Program-made: the position numbers and the translations under genes
The notes under the pieces: model-generated
What the model was told of the DNA's origin: nothing
The model's input: the letters and a program-made list of their open reading frames with translations, nothing else
Database searches by the model: none
Source of the DNA: Streptomyces sp. ATexAB-D23
Lineage (GTDB): Bacteria > Actinomycetota > Actinomycetes > Streptomycetales > Streptomycetaceae
DNA: 64,000 nt
Direction of reading: 5' to 3'
Assembly: GCF_000373645.1 (NCBI RefSeq)
Contig: NZ_KB892006.1
Coordinates: 62,001-126,000 of the forward strand
In this document: piece after piece, positions 33,901 through 42,994 of the stretch
Layout: each line of letters begins with the position of its first letter
Position numbering within the stretch: the first letter of the stretch is position 1

Positions 33901-34997
33901 CAGCCGACCAGGGCCGTGACCCCGTCCGGGTCCGCGGTGCGCTCCTCGGTGCGGCGGGGCTCGGTGACCCGGTGCGCCGGGTCGCGCACCTCGCCGACCA
34001 GCATTTCGAGGACGTCCTCCATGGCGACCAGACCGAGCACCCGGCCGGAGGCGTCGGCGACCTGGGCGAGGTGCGTCGCGGCGCGGCGCATCACGGTGAG
34101 GGCGTCGTCCAGCGGGAGTTCGGCCCGTACGGTCGCCATCGGGCGCCACAGCTGCTGCGGCACCGCCCGGTCGCCGTCCTCCAGGTCCAGGACGTCCTTG
34201 ACGTGCAGGTAGCCCATGAACGGGCCGCCGCCCCCGGCGCAGACCGGGAAGCGCGAGAAGCCCGTGCGCACGGTCAGCTCCTCGATCCGGCGCGGGGTGA
34301 CGGAGGGGTCCACCGTCACCAGCGTGGCGCGGTGCAGCAGCACGTCGGTGACGGGCCTGCTGCCCAGCTCCAACGCGTCCTCCAGCCGCTCCTGGGCCTC
34401 GGGTTCGAGGAGCCCGGCCTGACCGGAGTCCTCCACGAGGCGGTTGAGCTGTTCGCTGGTGAAGACGGCCTCCACCTCGTCCTTCGGTTCGACGCCGAAG
34501 AGCCTGAGCACCAGCCGGGCGCAGGCGCCGAGCGCCGCGGTGACCGGGCGGCACAGCCGGGCGAAGCCGACGAGGCCGGGGCTGAACCACAGCGCGGTCT
34601 TCTCCGGCGCGGCCATCGCCAGGTTCTTCGGGACCATCTCGCCGATGACGAGGTGGAGGAAGACGACGAGGACGAGCGCCAGCACGTAGCCGAGCGGGTG
34701 GATCAGTCCCTCGGGCAGGTGCACCGCGGCGAAGACCGGCTCCAGGATGTGGGCGACGGTGGGTTCGGCGACGGCTCCCAGGGTCAGGGAGCAGACGGTG
34801 ATGCCGAACTGGGCGGCCGCCATCATCTGCGGCAGGTTCTCCAGGCCGTACAGCACCTGGCGGGCCCGGCCGGAACCGGCCGCGGCGAGGGGTTCGATCT
34901 GGCTGCGGCGTACGGAGACGAGAGCGAACTCCGCGCCGACGAAGAAGCCGTTCGCGAGGACGAGGAATCCGGCGAAGACCAGTTGGAGCAGGCTCAT
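33900..34997 (-). CDS. CNNM/CBS-domain transporter-like protein (HlyC/CorC family), short form
   Basis: 365 residues. The N-terminal CNNM (DUF21) transmembrane domain (1-180) begins LLQLVFAGFLVLANGFFVGAEFALVSVRRSQ and includes VIGEMVPKNLAMAAPEK, both family signatures. Two CBS domains follow (about 205-330; PVTDVLLHRATLVTVDPSVTP, then VLGLVAMEDVLEMLVGEVRD). It lacks the C-terminal CorC_HlyC domain of its neighbour. ATG 34997 overlaps the stop of the upstream paralogue, so they are cotranscribed and may act as a heteromeric pair in divalent-cation (Mg/Co) efflux. The ending abuts the microsatellite. Confidence 0.88.
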   Translation of the reverse strand: MSLLQLVFAGFLVLANGFFVGAEFALVSVRRSQIEPLAAAGSGRARQVLYGLENLPQMMAAAQFGITVCSLTLGAVAEPTVAHILEPVFAAVHLPEGLIHPLGYVLALVLVVFLHLVIGEMVPKNLAMAAPEKTALWFSPGLVGFARLCRPVTAALGACARLVLRLFGVEPKDEVEAVFTSEQLNRLVEDSGQAGLLEPEAQERLEDALELGSRPVTDVLLHRATLVTVDPSVTPRRIEELTVRTGFSRFPVCAGGGGPFMGYLHVKDVLDLEDGDRAVPQQLWRPMATVRAELPLDDALTVMRRAATHLAQVADASGRVLGLVAMEDVLEMLVGEVRDPAHRVTEPRRTEERTADPDGVTALVG

Positions 34998-36355
34998 CGC
35001 GCCGCCTCCAGGACGGGCCGCTGCGGGGCGTCCGCCCCGAGAACGCCGGCCGTGCGGACGAAGCGGACCTTCTCGGCCCGGTAGTGGCCGACCTGGCGGA
35101 CCGCGATCCGCCAGCCGGGCAGCTCGGCCCGGTCTCCCGGCGCGGGAATGCGGCCCAGCAGGTCGGCGACGAGCCCGGCCACCGTCTCGTACGGGCCGTC
35201 GGGCACGTCGAGTCCTATCCGGCGCAGGGTGAGGACCCGGCAGCTGCCCTCGGCATCCCAGGCTGGCCTGCCGTCCTCGGGCGGCGCGGGGGCCAGCTCG
35301 GGCCGGTCGGCGCCCTCGGCGTCGTGCTCGTCGCGGACCTCGCCGACGAGCTCCTCGATGATGTCCTCCAGGGTGACGACCCCGGCGGTGCCGCCGTACT
35401 CGTCGACGACGACGGCGATCGGCTGCTCCTCGCGCAGCCGCTGGAGCAGCTGTTCGACGGGCAGTGTCTCGGGCACCAGCAGCGGCGGCACGGCGATCCG
35501 GCCGGCCGGGGTGCGCAGGCGTTCCGCGGCCGGGACGGCGAGGGCGTCCTTGAGGTGGATCATGCCGACGACCTCGTCGATGCGCTCCCGGTAGACGGGG
35601 AAGCGGGAGAGACCGGTGGCGCGGGTGAGGTTGAGGACGTCCGCCGCGGTGGCGGAGGTCTGGAGGGCGCTGACCTTCACACGCGGGGTCATGACGTGCT
35701 GGGCGGTGAGCCCGGCGAGCGACAGGGTCCGTACGAAGAGGTCCGCAGTGTCCTGTTCGAGGGTGCCCGCCTCGGCCGAGTGCCGGGCGAGCGAGACCAG
35801 CTCACCGGGGGTCCGGGCGGAGGCCAGCTCGTCGGTCGGCTCGACGCCCAGGAGGCGCACCAGCCGGTTGGCCGCGGTGTTCAGGGCGCCGATGACCGGC
35901 CGGAAGACACGCGTGAAGCGGTCCTGCGGTCCAGCGACGAACCGGGCGACCTGGAGCGGCTTGGAGACCGCCCAGTTCTTCGGGACGAGTTCGCCGATGA
36001 CCATCTGGACGGCGGCCGCGAGCAGCATGCCGGTCACCACGCTGATGGTGGGGACGGCTCCGTCGGGCAGGCCGGTCAGGGTGAAGGGGCCGTTCAGCAG
36101 CCGGGCGAGCGCCGGCTCGGCGAGCATGCCGACCACCAGGGAGGTGATGGTGATGCCGAGCTGGGTGCCGGAGAGCTGGAAGGAGAGTTCGCGCAGGGCG
36201 CCGACGACGGTGCGGGCCCGCCGGTCGCCCTCGGCGGCGGCGCGCTCGGCGTCCGCCCGTTCCACGGTGACGAGCCCGAATTCGGCCGCCACGAAGAATC
36301 CGTTGGCGAGGATGAGAAGGAATGCCGCGCAGAGCAGCAACAAGGGGGTTGTCAT
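34994..36355 (-). CDS. CNNM/CBS/CorC-domain transporter-like protein, long form
   Basis: 453 residues: CNNM transmembrane domain (1-190; LILANGFFVAAEFGLVTVERADAER, VIGELVPKNWAVSKP), a CBS pair (about 210-340; AQHVMTPRVKVSALQTSATA, VVDEYGGTAGVVTLEDIIEELVGE) and the C-terminal CorC_HlyC/PAS-like domain (355-440; GLVADLLGRIPAPGDRAELPGWRIAVRQV). All parts of the family are present. First gene of a two-gene operon; the 186-bp leader region upstream contains hairpins. Expected role: membrane divalent-cation transport or its regulation. Confidence 0.9.
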   Translation of the reverse strand: MTTPLLLLCAAFLLILANGFFVAAEFGLVTVERADAERAAAEGDRRARTVVGALRELSFQLSGTQLGITITSLVVGMLAEPALARLLNGPFTLTGLPDGAVPTISVVTGMLLAAAVQMVIGELVPKNWAVSKPLQVARFVAGPQDRFTRVFRPVIGALNTAANRLVRLLGVEPTDELASARTPGELVSLARHSAEAGTLEQDTADLFVRTLSLAGLTAQHVMTPRVKVSALQTSATAADVLNLTRATGLSRFPVYRERIDEVVGMIHLKDALAVPAAERLRTPAGRIAVPPLLVPETLPVEQLLQRLREEQPIAVVVDEYGGTAGVVTLEDIIEELVGEVRDEHDAEGADRPELAPAPPEDGRPAWDAEGSCRVLTLRRIGLDVPDGPYETVAGLVADLLGRIPAPGDRAELPGWRIAVRQVGHYRAEKVRFVRTAGVLGADAPQRPVLEAAR

Positions 36356-36519
36356 GCCGCCGCCTCCGCTGAGGGGGCGGCGCAGGTACTACCGGACGAT
36401 CCGTCCATTGCTGGAGGGAGTCACTCCTCGGGTCGCAGGAAAGCCCCGCCGGCCTCATGGGCCTTTGGTGCGGGGCGGGGCGCGCACAGGGCGCCGCCGT
36501 CTTCCAGAGTAATCAACGA
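36356..36519 (-). promoter_or_regulatory. leader region of the CNNM operon with hairpins
   Basis: On the minus strand the leader can form a stem GCCCCGC/GCGGGGC (36443-36449 with 36470-36476) holding an inner GGCC pair. A second possible element is at GACGGATCGTCC (around 36400). A riboswitch for a divalent cation would make sense, but I do not see the conserved core of the M-box, NiCo or yybP-ykoY classes. Confidence 0.3.
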
Positions 36520-36543
36520 GAGCCCCTGCGGGGCAGGGGGCTC
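36520..36543 (-). terminator. terminator of the rib-his-PH operon
   Basis: GAGCCCCTGC (36520-36529) pairs with GCAGGGGGCTC (36533-36543) with one bulge. The stem overlaps the stop codon of the PH-domain gene. Confidence 0.55.
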
Positions 36544-37006
36544 AGCCGTTGTCCGTGCCGGTGCCGCGTGTCTCGGCGAGGTCCCGGAGGGCGCGGGCAT
36601 CGCGGATGGCCTGCTGCTTGGCGATTCCGGGCTGGATGCCGAGGGCGGGCATGCTGGTGCCGTCGCTGAGGTCCAGGAAGACCCACGGATCGCCGGCCCG
36701 CAGGTTGACCCGGACGATTTCCGCCCATGAGAGCCGCCGGGTGCGCGTGAGATTGACCACGGTCACCCCTTCGTCGTCCGCGACGACCTTGGGGCGGCTG
36801 AGCAGCGCCAGGACGCCGAAGAAGAGCAGCGCGGTGAAGACGAAGCTGACCCGTTCTCCCCCGCTGAGCTGTTCGAGGGTGAAGGCGACGACGGTGATGA
36901 CGGCGAACATCGCCGCCCCGACCGTCAGCAGGACCACCCGGGTGCGGGTGGGCCGGAAGGTGACCGGCAGGGCCGGCGCGCCGGGCGGGGGTGTGGCGTC
37001 TGACAT
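36542..37006 (-). CDS. PH-domain-containing membrane protein
   Basis: 154 residues. Two transmembrane helices (about 24-44 and 54-68) are followed by a bacterial PH-like domain (bPH6 style): VVADDEGVTVVNLTRTRRLSWAEIVRVNL, then DPWVFLDLSDG, with the typical final helix. Last gene of the riboflavin-histidine operon, 22 bp after hisG, an arrangement common in Streptomyces. No known link to riboflavin or histidine synthesis. Confidence 0.85.
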   Translation of the reverse strand: MSDATPPPGAPALPVTFRPTRTRVVLLTVGAAMFAVITVVAFTLEQLSGGERVSFVFTALLFFGVLALLSRPKVVADDEGVTVVNLTRTRRLSWAEIVRVNLRAGDPWVFLDLSDGTSMPALGIQPGIAKQQAIRDARALRDLAETRGTGTDNG

Positions 37007-37028
37007 GTGCTTCTTCTGTCTCCCGCCG

Positions 37029-37877
37029 TCAGAGGCGGCAGGCGTGGATGGCCGTGGTGAGGATGGCGCGGGCGCCGAGGTCGTACAGGTCGTCCATGAT
37101 CCGCTGCGCCTCCTTGGCGGCGACCATGGAGCGGACGGCGACCCAGCCCTCGTGGTGCAGCGGGGAGATGGTCGGCGACTCCAGGCCCGGGGTGAGGGCG
37201 ACGGCGCGCTCCAGGTGCTCGACGCGGCAGTCGTAGTCCATCATCACGTAGCTGCGGGCGACCAGGACGCCCTGGAGGCGGCGCAGGAACTGCTGGACCT
37301 TGGGCTCGTCGGCCGGGGCGCCGGTACGGCGGATGACGACCGCCTCGGACGTCATGATGGGCTCGCCGACGACTTCGAGGCCGGCGTTGCGCAGGCTGGT
37401 CCCGGTCTCGACCACGTCGGCGATGACCTGGGCGACACCGAGTTCGATGGCGGTCTCGACGGCTCCGTCGAGGTGGACGACGGAGGCGTTGGCCCCGGAG
37501 TCGGCGAGGTGCTTGGCGACGACGCCCTCGTAGGAGGTGGCGATCGTCAGACCGTCGAAGTCCTGCGGGCCCGCGACGGTGCCCGGCTTGGCGGCGTAGC
37601 GGAAGGTGGAACGGGCGAAGCCGAGCTGGAGGATCTCCTCGGCCTCGGCGCCGGAGTCCAGCAGCAGGTCGCGGCCGGTGATGCCGATGTCGAGGCGGCC
37701 CGAGCTGACGTAGATCGCGATGTCGCGGGGGCGCAGGTAGAAGAACTCGACCTGGTTGGCCGGGTCGACCAGGACGAGTTCCTTGGACTCCTTGCGCTGC
37801 TGGTAGCCCGCCTCATGGAGCATCGCCATCGCAGGCCCGGAGATAGCACCCTTGTTGGGGACGGCGATGCGCAGCAT
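37029..37877 (-). CDS. hisG: ATP phosphoribosyltransferase, long form
   Basis: 282 residues; catalyses the first step of histidine synthesis (ATP + PRPP to phosphoribosyl-ATP). It starts MLRIAVPNKGAISGPAMAML with the substrate-binding N-K-G. The PRPP-loop motif is DGAVETAIELGVAQVIADVVETGTSL (E-x(5-6)-G-x-A-D-x-I/V-x-D-x-V-x-T-G-x-T), and the C-terminal regulatory HisG_C/ACT-like domain spans about 212-282 (SPTISPLHHEGWVAVRSMV, ending AILTTAIHACRL). This is the long, self-regulated form that needs no HisZ. AAAGGAAA precedes ATG 37877. It follows hisE in the same operon. Confidence 0.97.
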   Translation of the reverse strand: MLRIAVPNKGAISGPAMAMLHEAGYQQRKESKELVLVDPANQVEFFYLRPRDIAIYVSSGRLDIGITGRDLLLDSGAEAEEILQLGFARSTFRYAAKPGTVAGPQDFDGLTIATSYEGVVAKHLADSGANASVVHLDGAVETAIELGVAQVIADVVETGTSLRNAGLEVVGEPIMTSEAVVIRRTGAPADEPKVQQFLRRLQGVLVARSYVMMDYDCRVEHLERAVALTPGLESPTISPLHHEGWVAVRSMVAAKEAQRIMDDLYDLGARAILTTAIHACRL

Positions 37878-37939
37878 GAGGTCGGGTTTCCTTTGCGAAG
37901 GGGTGGCGGGATACGTACGGGAGGTGCGGGGAGCCGGGC

Positions 37940-38212
37940 TCAGAGGTGGGCGTAGACGTCGTCCAGGGAGATCCCGCGCGCGACCATCATCACCTGGACG
38001 TGGTAGAGCAGCTGCGAGATCTCCTCGGCGGCGGCGTCCTTGCTCTCGTGCTCGGCGGCCATCCAGACTTCGGCGGCCTCCTCGACGACCTTCTTGCCGA
38101 TGGCATGGACCCCCTTGTCCACCAGTTCGGCGGTGCGGGAGGTGGAGGGGTCGCCGTTGGCGGCCTTGAGCTTCAGCTCGGCGAAGAGCTCTTCGAAGGT
38201 TTTGTTCGCCAT
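37940..38212 (-). CDS. hisE: phosphoribosyl-ATP pyrophosphatase
   Basis: 90 residues; second step of histidine synthesis. The MazG-like helical fold reads [31 protein letters not shown], then the metal-binding [37 protein letters not shown] (E-E-A-x-E...E-x-x-D). Full length for the single-domain actinobacterial HisE. Situated between ribH and hisG. Confidence 0.96.
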   Translation of the reverse strand: MANKTFEELFAELKLKAANGDPSTSRTAELVDKGVHAIGKKVVEEAAEVWMAAEHESKDAAAEEISQLLYHVQVMMVARGISLDDVYAHL

Positions 38213-38246
38213 GATGTGCTCAGAATACGGGGTGCCGGGCCCGCAC

Positions 38247-38732
38247 TCAGCGCCAGGGTTCGCTGACCGAGCGCAGTGTGGCGGCGGTGGCGACGGCGGC
38301 GGTGACCGCTTCGTGCCCCTTGTCCTCGTTGGACCCTTCCAGGCCGGCGCGGTCGAGTGCCTGCTCCTCGGTGTCGCAGGTGAGGACGCCGAAGCCGACC
38401 GGGACACCGGTGTCGACGGCGACCTGGGTGAGACCGTTGGTGACCCCGTGGGACACGTATTCGAAGTGCGGGGTGCCGCCGCGGATGATCACGCCGAGGG
38501 CGACGACCGCGTCGTATCCGCGCCCGGCCAGCACCTTCGCGACGACCGGGAGCTCGAAGCTGCCCGGGACCCGCAGCAGGGTCGGCTCGTCGATGCCCAG
38601 CTCGTGCAGCGCGCGCAGGGCGCCGTTGACGAGTCCGTCCATGACCTGCTCGTGCCACTGCGCGGCGACGACCGCCACGCGGAGGTCGCCGCAGTTGCGT
38701 ACGGACAGTTCGGGTGCGCCCTTGCCGCTCAT
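38247..38732 (-). CDS. ribH: 6,7-dimethyl-8-ribityllumazine synthase
   Basis: 161 residues; condenses 5-amino-6-ribitylaminouracil with 3,4-dihydroxy-2-butanone 4-phosphate. The motifs [47 protein letters not shown] (active-site H in the GTPHFEYV stretch) and [15 protein letters not shown] are typical of icosahedral lumazine synthases. Placed between ribAB and hisE with short gaps of 34-36 bp. Confidence 0.97.
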   Translation of the reverse strand: MSGKGAPELSVRNCGDLRVAVVAAQWHEQVMDGLVNGALRALHELGIDEPTLLRVPGSFELPVVAKVLAGRGYDAVVALGVIIRGGTPHFEYVSHGVTNGLTQVAVDTGVPVGFGVLTCDTEEQALDRAGLEGSNEDKGHEAVTAAVATAATLRSVSEPWR

Positions 38733-38768
38733 GTCTCTCCTGCTTCTGTGTACGGGTGAGTGCTGCTG

Positions 38769-40067
38769 CTACTGGTTGCCGCAGGTCGCCGCGGTGGCGG
38801 CGTCGAGCCAGGGCAGGTCGTGCCCCATGCGGTCGCGCTTGGTGCGCAGGTACCGCAGGTTGTGCTCGCCCGCCTGGACGGGCATCGGCTCGCGGCCGGT
38901 GACGGCCAGCCCGTGCCGCACGACCGCGGCGGTCTTGTCCGGGTTGTTCGTCATCAGGCGCAGGCTGCGCACGCCGAGGTCCTTGAGGATCTGGGCGCCC
39001 GCCGCGTAGTCCCTGGCGTCGGCGGGCAGGCCGAGCTCCAGGTTGGCGTCGAGCGTGTCGACGCCCCGCTCCTGCAGTTCGTACGCGCGCAGCTTGGACA
39101 GCAGGCCGATGCCGCGGCCCTCGTGGCCCCGCAGGTAGACGACGACGCCGCGGCCCTCGTCCGTGATGCGGCGCATCGAGGCGTGCAGCTGGGGACCGCA
39201 GTCGCAGCGTTCGGACTGGAAGATGTCACCGGTCAGGCACTCGGAGTGGACCCGGACCAGGACGTCCTCGCCGTCCCCGATGTCGCCGTGGACCAGCGCG
39301 ACGTGCTCGACGCCGTCCACGGTGGAGCGGTAGCCGTACGCGGTGAACGCGCCGAAGCGGGTCGGCAGCCGGACCTCGGCCTCGCGGCGGACGGTCGGCT
39401 CGCTGGTGCGCCGGTAGGCGATCAGGTCCTCGATGGAGATGATCGTCAGTCCGTGCTTGCGGGCGAAGGGCACCAGCTGGGGCAGGCGCAGCATGACGCC
39501 GTCCTCGCCCGCGATCTCCACGATCGCCCCGGCGGGCCGCAGCCCGGCGAGCCGGGCGAGGTCGACGGCCGCCTCGGTGTGGCCGTTGCGGGCGAGCACC
39601 CCGCCGGAGCGGGCGCGCAGCGGGAAGACGTGGCCGGGGCGCACGAAGTCGCCGGGGCCCGCGGTGCCGTCCGCGAGCAGGCGCAGGGTGGTGGCGCGGT
39701 CGGCGGCGGAGATTCCGGTGGACACGCCGTGGGCGGCGGTGGCGTCGACGGAGACGGTGAAGGCGGTCTTCATCGACTCGGTGTTGTGGTCGACCATCTG
39801 CGGCAGTTCGAGCCGCTCCAGTTCGTCGCTCTCCATGGGGGCGCAGATGAGGCCGCGGCACTCGCTCATCATGAAGGCGATGATCTCGGGGGTGGCCTTC
39901 TCGGCGGCGATGACGAGGTCGCCCTCGTTCTCCCGGTCCTCGTCGTCGACGACCACGACGGGCCGGCCGGCGGCGATGTCCCGGACGGCCTGCTCGACGG
40001 GGTCGAGCGAGAGGTCGTCGGCGGCTGCTTCGTGTTCCCGGTGCAGCCAGGTGGGCTGGGCTGTCAT
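38769..40067 (-). CDS. ribAB: bifunctional DHBP synthase / GTP cyclohydrolase II
   Basis: 432 residues from ATG 40067, overlapping the stop of ribM. The N-terminal DHBP synthase domain (about 20-220) has [19 protein letters not shown] and the H-x-x-x-T-G-x-S type [14 protein letters not shown], with [10 protein letters not shown]. The C-terminal GTP cyclohydrolase II domain (about 225-420) has the zinc-binding [20 protein letters not shown] (C...C-x-C) and [16 protein letters not shown]. Both halves look complete. Confidence 0.97.
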   Translation of the reverse strand: MTAQPTWLHREHEAAADDLSLDPVEQAVRDIAAGRPVVVVDDEDRENEGDLVIAAEKATPEIIAFMMSECRGLICAPMESDELERLELPQMVDHNTESMKTAFTVSVDATAAHGVSTGISAADRATTLRLLADGTAGPGDFVRPGHVFPLRARSGGVLARNGHTEAAVDLARLAGLRPAGAIVEIAGEDGVMLRLPQLVPFARKHGLTIISIEDLIAYRRTSEPTVRREAEVRLPTRFGAFTAYGYRSTVDGVEHVALVHGDIGDGEDVLVRVHSECLTGDIFQSERCDCGPQLHASMRRITDEGRGVVVYLRGHEGRGIGLLSKLRAYELQERGVDTLDANLELGLPADARDYAAGAQILKDLGVRSLRLMTNNPDKTAAVVRHGLAVTGREPMPVQAGEHNLRYLRTKRDRMGHDLPWLDAATAATCGNQ

Positions 40068-40708
40068 GCCGTGGCTCCTTCCAGAGCGGGTGTCCGCGTA
40101 CGCAGCCACCAGTCGCGCATGCCCCACAGGACGAGGGCCCCGTAGACGACGTAGATGAGACCGGAGAAGGCGAGTCCGCTGTGGAAGTTCAGCGGGACGC
40201 CGACCAGGTCGACCAGGAGCCAGGCGAACCAGAACTCGACCATGCCGCGGGCCTGGGCGAGCATCGCCACGAGCGTCCCGGCGAAGATGTAGGCGTCCGC
40301 CCACGGGCTCCAGGAGAGCGAGGGGAAGGCGGTGAACAGCCCGCCGACCGCGAGGGTGCCGAGGGCGGCCCCGCCGGCCAGGTAGCCGCGTTCGCGCCAG
40401 GTGGCGAACCGTACGGCGATGGAGCCGTCCTGCGCCCGCTGCCGGCCCCGGGTCCACTGCTGCCAGCCCCAGACGGCGACGGCGATGACGATGACCTGCT
40501 TGCCGACGCTGCCCGCCTGGTGGACGGAGACGTTGGCGGCGACCAGCACGGCGCCGGACAGGAGCTGGGCGGGCCAGGTCCAGATCGAGCGCAGCCAGCC
40601 CAGCGTCAGGGCGATCAGCCCGATGGTGTTGCCGATCATGTCGGACCAGATGATGTGCTGCCCGAGGACGGTGAAGGCCTCGGAGTTCAGCCAGTGCAGG
40701 GCGCTCAT
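40064..40708 (-). CDS. ribM: PnuC-family transporter, probably riboflavin (RibM)
   Basis: 214 residues, about seven transmembrane helices, with the PnuC-like [22 protein letters not shown] and GWQQWTRGR. The family transports nicotinamide mononucleotide or nicotinamide riboside (PnuC) or riboflavin (RibM/PnuX). Location inside the FMN-riboswitch rib operon, between ribE and ribAB with 4-bp overlaps on both sides, argues for riboflavin uptake. That assignment is inferred from context. Confidence 0.85.
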   Translation of the reverse strand: MSALHWLNSEAFTVLGQHIIWSDMIGNTIGLIALTLGWLRSIWTWPAQLLSGAVLVAANVSVHQAGSVGKQVIVIAVAVWGWQQWTRGRQRAQDGSIAVRFATWRERGYLAGGAALGTLAVGGLFTAFPSLSWSPWADAYIFAGTLVAMLAQARGMVEFWFAWLLVDLVGVPLNFHSGLAFSGLIYVVYGALVLWGMRDWWLRTRTPALEGATA

Positions 40709-41328
40709 TCGACCGGCTCCCGCTTCTGGTTCCCGGGCGCGGAGTCACCGAGCAGCCGCTCGACGTACTTGGCGATGACGTCCACTTCGAGGTTGACCGG
40801 GTCGCCGGGCTGTTTGATGCCGAGCGTGGTCAGCGCGAGGGTGGTGGGGATGAGGCTGATGGTGAAGAAGTCGGGTCCGGCGTCCACGACGGTGAGGCTC
40901 ACGCCGTCGACGGTGATCGAGCCCTTCTCCACCACGTAGCGGGACAGGCCGTCCGGCAGGGAGACCTTCACGATCTCCCAGTTCTCGGACGGCCGGCGCT
41001 CCAGGATGCGGCCGGTGCCGTCGACATGGCCCTGGACGATGTGTCCGCCGAGCCGTCCGCCGAGCGCCATGGGGCGTTCCAGGTTGACGCGGGAGCCGGT
41101 CGTCAGGGCGCCGAGGCTGGAGCGGTTCAGCGTCTCGGCCATCACATCGGCCGTGAACTCGTGCTCGCCGAGGTCCACGACGGTCAGGCAGACGCCGTTC
41201 ACGGCGATGGAGTCCCCGTGCCCGGCGCCCTCGGTGACGACGGGGCCGCGCAGACGGAAGCGGGAGGCGTCCTCCAGCTTCTCGACGGCGACGACCTCAC
41301 CCAGTTCTTCGACAATTCCGGTGAACAC
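40705..41328 (-). CDS. ribE: riboflavin synthase
   Basis: 207 residues from GTG 41328. It begins with the invariant [12 protein letters not shown] and has two homologous lumazine-binding halves: [14 protein letters not shown] (about 39-52) and [13 protein letters not shown] (about 135-147). This is the family's tandem-domain layout. Directly after the ribD stop (TGA then GTG), so coupled. Confidence 0.97.
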   Translation of the reverse strand: MFTGIVEELGEVVAVEKLEDASRFRLRGPVVTEGAGHGDSIAVNGVCLTVVDLGEHEFTADVMAETLNRSSLGALTTGSRVNLERPMALGGRLGGHIVQGHVDGTGRILERRPSENWEIVKVSLPDGLSRYVVEKGSITVDGVSLTVVDAGPDFFTISLIPTTLALTTLGIKQPGDPVNLEVDVIAKYVERLLGDSAPGNQKREPVE

Positions 41329-42432
41329 TCAGTTTTCCTTCCGGGCGGCGGGGCCGGGTACGGCGGTGACGCGCAGATCGGGGCCGATGCGGACGGTCTC
41401 CGTCACATCGAGGCGCAACGCCTCGGTGAGGGTGGAGATTCCGGCGTCGGCAAGGGCCGCGGGGCCTGCGCCGAGGAGTACGGGAGCGAGGTAGCCGACG
41501 ACCTTGTCGACCAGTCCCGCGGCGATGAAGGCGCCGGCCAGGACCGGGCCGCCTTCGAGGAGTACGGAGCGCACGCCGCGCGCGTGGAGGGCGGCGAGCA
41601 GTGCGGGCAGGTCGAGGCCGGGTCCGGTGGCCGCGCGGGGCAGGCGCAGGACGGCCTCGTCGGGGAGGTGGCGGCTGTCGGCGTCGTCGGCGACCGCGAT
41701 CAGGGTGGGGGCGCCGGCGTCGAGGACCCGGGCGCCGGGCCGTACGGCGGTGGCCCGGGTGTCGACGACGACGCGCAGGGGCTGGACGGCGCCGTCGATG
41801 CCCCGCACCCCGAGCTGGGGGTCGTCGGCGCGGGCGGTGCCGGAGCCGACCACGACCGCGTCGGCCTCGGCGCGGAGCCGGTGGACGTCGGCGCGGGACT
41901 CGGCGGAGCTGATCCAGCGGCTGGTGGCGTCGGCGGCGGCGACCCGGCCGTCCAGGCTCGCCGCGTACTTCCAGGTGACGTGCGGGCGGCCGAGGCGCAC
42001 CGAGGTCAGCCAGGCGGCGTTGCCCGCTTCGGCCTCTTCGGCGAGAAGGCCCGCCTCGGCCTTGATCCCGGCGGCGCGCAGGGTGTCCGCGCCGCCGGTG
42101 GCCCGCGGGTTCGGGTCGCCGACGGCGTACACCACGCGGGCGATGCCGGCCTCGATGAGCGCCTGGGCGCAGGGGCCGGTGCGGCCGGTGTGGTTACAGG
42201 GTTCGAGGGTGACGTAGGCGGTGCCGCCGCGGGCCGTGCCGCCGGCCGCGCGAAGGGCGTGGATCTCGGCGTGCGGGCCGCCGGCGCGCTGGTGGAAGCC
42301 CTCGCCGACGGTCTGCCCGGACGCGTCGAGGACGACGCATCCGACGACCGGGTTGGGGCTGGTGGAGCCGAGGCCGCGGGCGGCGAGCGTGATGGCTCGG
42401 CGCATGGCGGTGGTGTCGGCTGCGGTGTCCAC
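41329..42432 (-). CDS. ribD: bifunctional deaminase/reductase of riboflavin synthesis
   Basis: 367 residues from GTG 42432 with AGGAGG 6 nt upstream. The deaminase domain has GGPHAEIHAL (zinc H and catalytic E) and TLEPCNHTGRTGPC (two zinc cysteines). The reductase domain (about 150-360) has TWKYAASLDGRVA, RADVHRLRAEADAVVVGSGTA and SVLLEGGPVLAGAFI. First gene of the operon, about 160 bp after the FMN riboswitch. Confidence 0.97.
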   Translation of the reverse strand: MDTAADTTAMRRAITLAARGLGSTSPNPVVGCVVLDASGQTVGEGFHQRAGGPHAEIHALRAAGGTARGGTAYVTLEPCNHTGRTGPCAQALIEAGIARVVYAVGDPNPRATGGADTLRAAGIKAEAGLLAEEAEAGNAAWLTSVRLGRPHVTWKYAASLDGRVAAADATSRWISSAESRADVHRLRAEADAVVVGSGTARADDPQLGVRGIDGAVQPLRVVVDTRATAVRPGARVLDAGAPTLIAVADDADSRHLPDEAVLRLPRAATGPGLDLPALLAALHARGVRSVLLEGGPVLAGAFIAAGLVDKVVGYLAPVLLGAGPAALADAGISTLTEALRLDVTETVRIGPDLRVTAVPGPAARKEN

Positions 42433-42591
42433 CGGGTCCTCCTGCCTCTTCGGGCACGGACTCCGGGGCCTGTCGATGACGACAGATGAAGCGGAACGCA
42501 CGACGGGGACGCCGGATGCCGGAAAACACGGATGGCCCGGTTGCCCGAAAACCATCCGCCGACGGCGGCGTACCCGCGAAACGGCCCGCCG

Positions 42592-42717
42592 CGCACTGCC
42601 TCCCATCCGGACTTTAACCGTCGGTCCAGGAATCCCACCTGGTCAACCGGCCGCTGGATGCGGACGGGTCGCGGACTATAACCGCCGGTTCGGAATTGCA
42701 CCGACCCCGGAGTGCGC
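42592..42717 (-). promoter_or_regulatory. FMN riboswitch (RFN element)
   Basis: Read on the minus strand the element shows the conserved RFN blocks: GGGGTCGGTGCAATTCCGAA, ACCGGCGGTTATAGTCCGCG, then GACCAGGTGGGATTCCTGGA and CCGACGGTTAAAGTCCGGAT with GGGAGGCAGTGCG. The arms pair around a multibranch core. It sits upstream of ribD and should repress the operon when FMN is abundant. Confidence 0.95.
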
Positions 42718-42844
42718 TGCTGCTGGTACACGATCAGTGTGCCACGACCGGGCATGACCCATACGGGCGAACGCTGTGGAGTGGCTCACAGACACCGCGT
42801 GACAAGGGCTCTTTTCGGACACCCGCACAGGAATGAACCACGAA

Positions 42845-42886
42845 TGGTCCAGACCTATTGACGCACTGGTCTAGTCCTCTTAATCT
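42845..42886 (+). promoter_or_regulatory. chitinase promoter with 12-bp direct repeats / DasR-type site
   Basis: TTGACG (42858-42863), 17-nt spacer, TAATCT (42881-42886). The direct repeats TGGTCCAGACCT (42845-42856) and TGGTCTAGTCCT (42867-42878) flank the -35 box, as in other Streptomyces chitinase promoters. ACTGGTCTAGTCC (42865-42877) also matches the DasR responsive element, so the gene should be induced by chitin oligosaccharides/N-acetylglucosamine. Confidence 0.88.
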
Positions 42887-42994
42887 CTGCGTCACCTCCG
42901 AGGAACGGTTCCCCGGCGTGCGCACGCCCGGGACCCAACACGACCCACCCCCTTGTCAGTTGTGTTCTGCCGACCTCCCCAGGAGGAACCGAAC

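Noticed and set aside
40064..40708. NMN transporter PnuC
   Set aside because: The family fits, but the FMN-riboswitch operon makes riboflavin transport (RibM) more likely.
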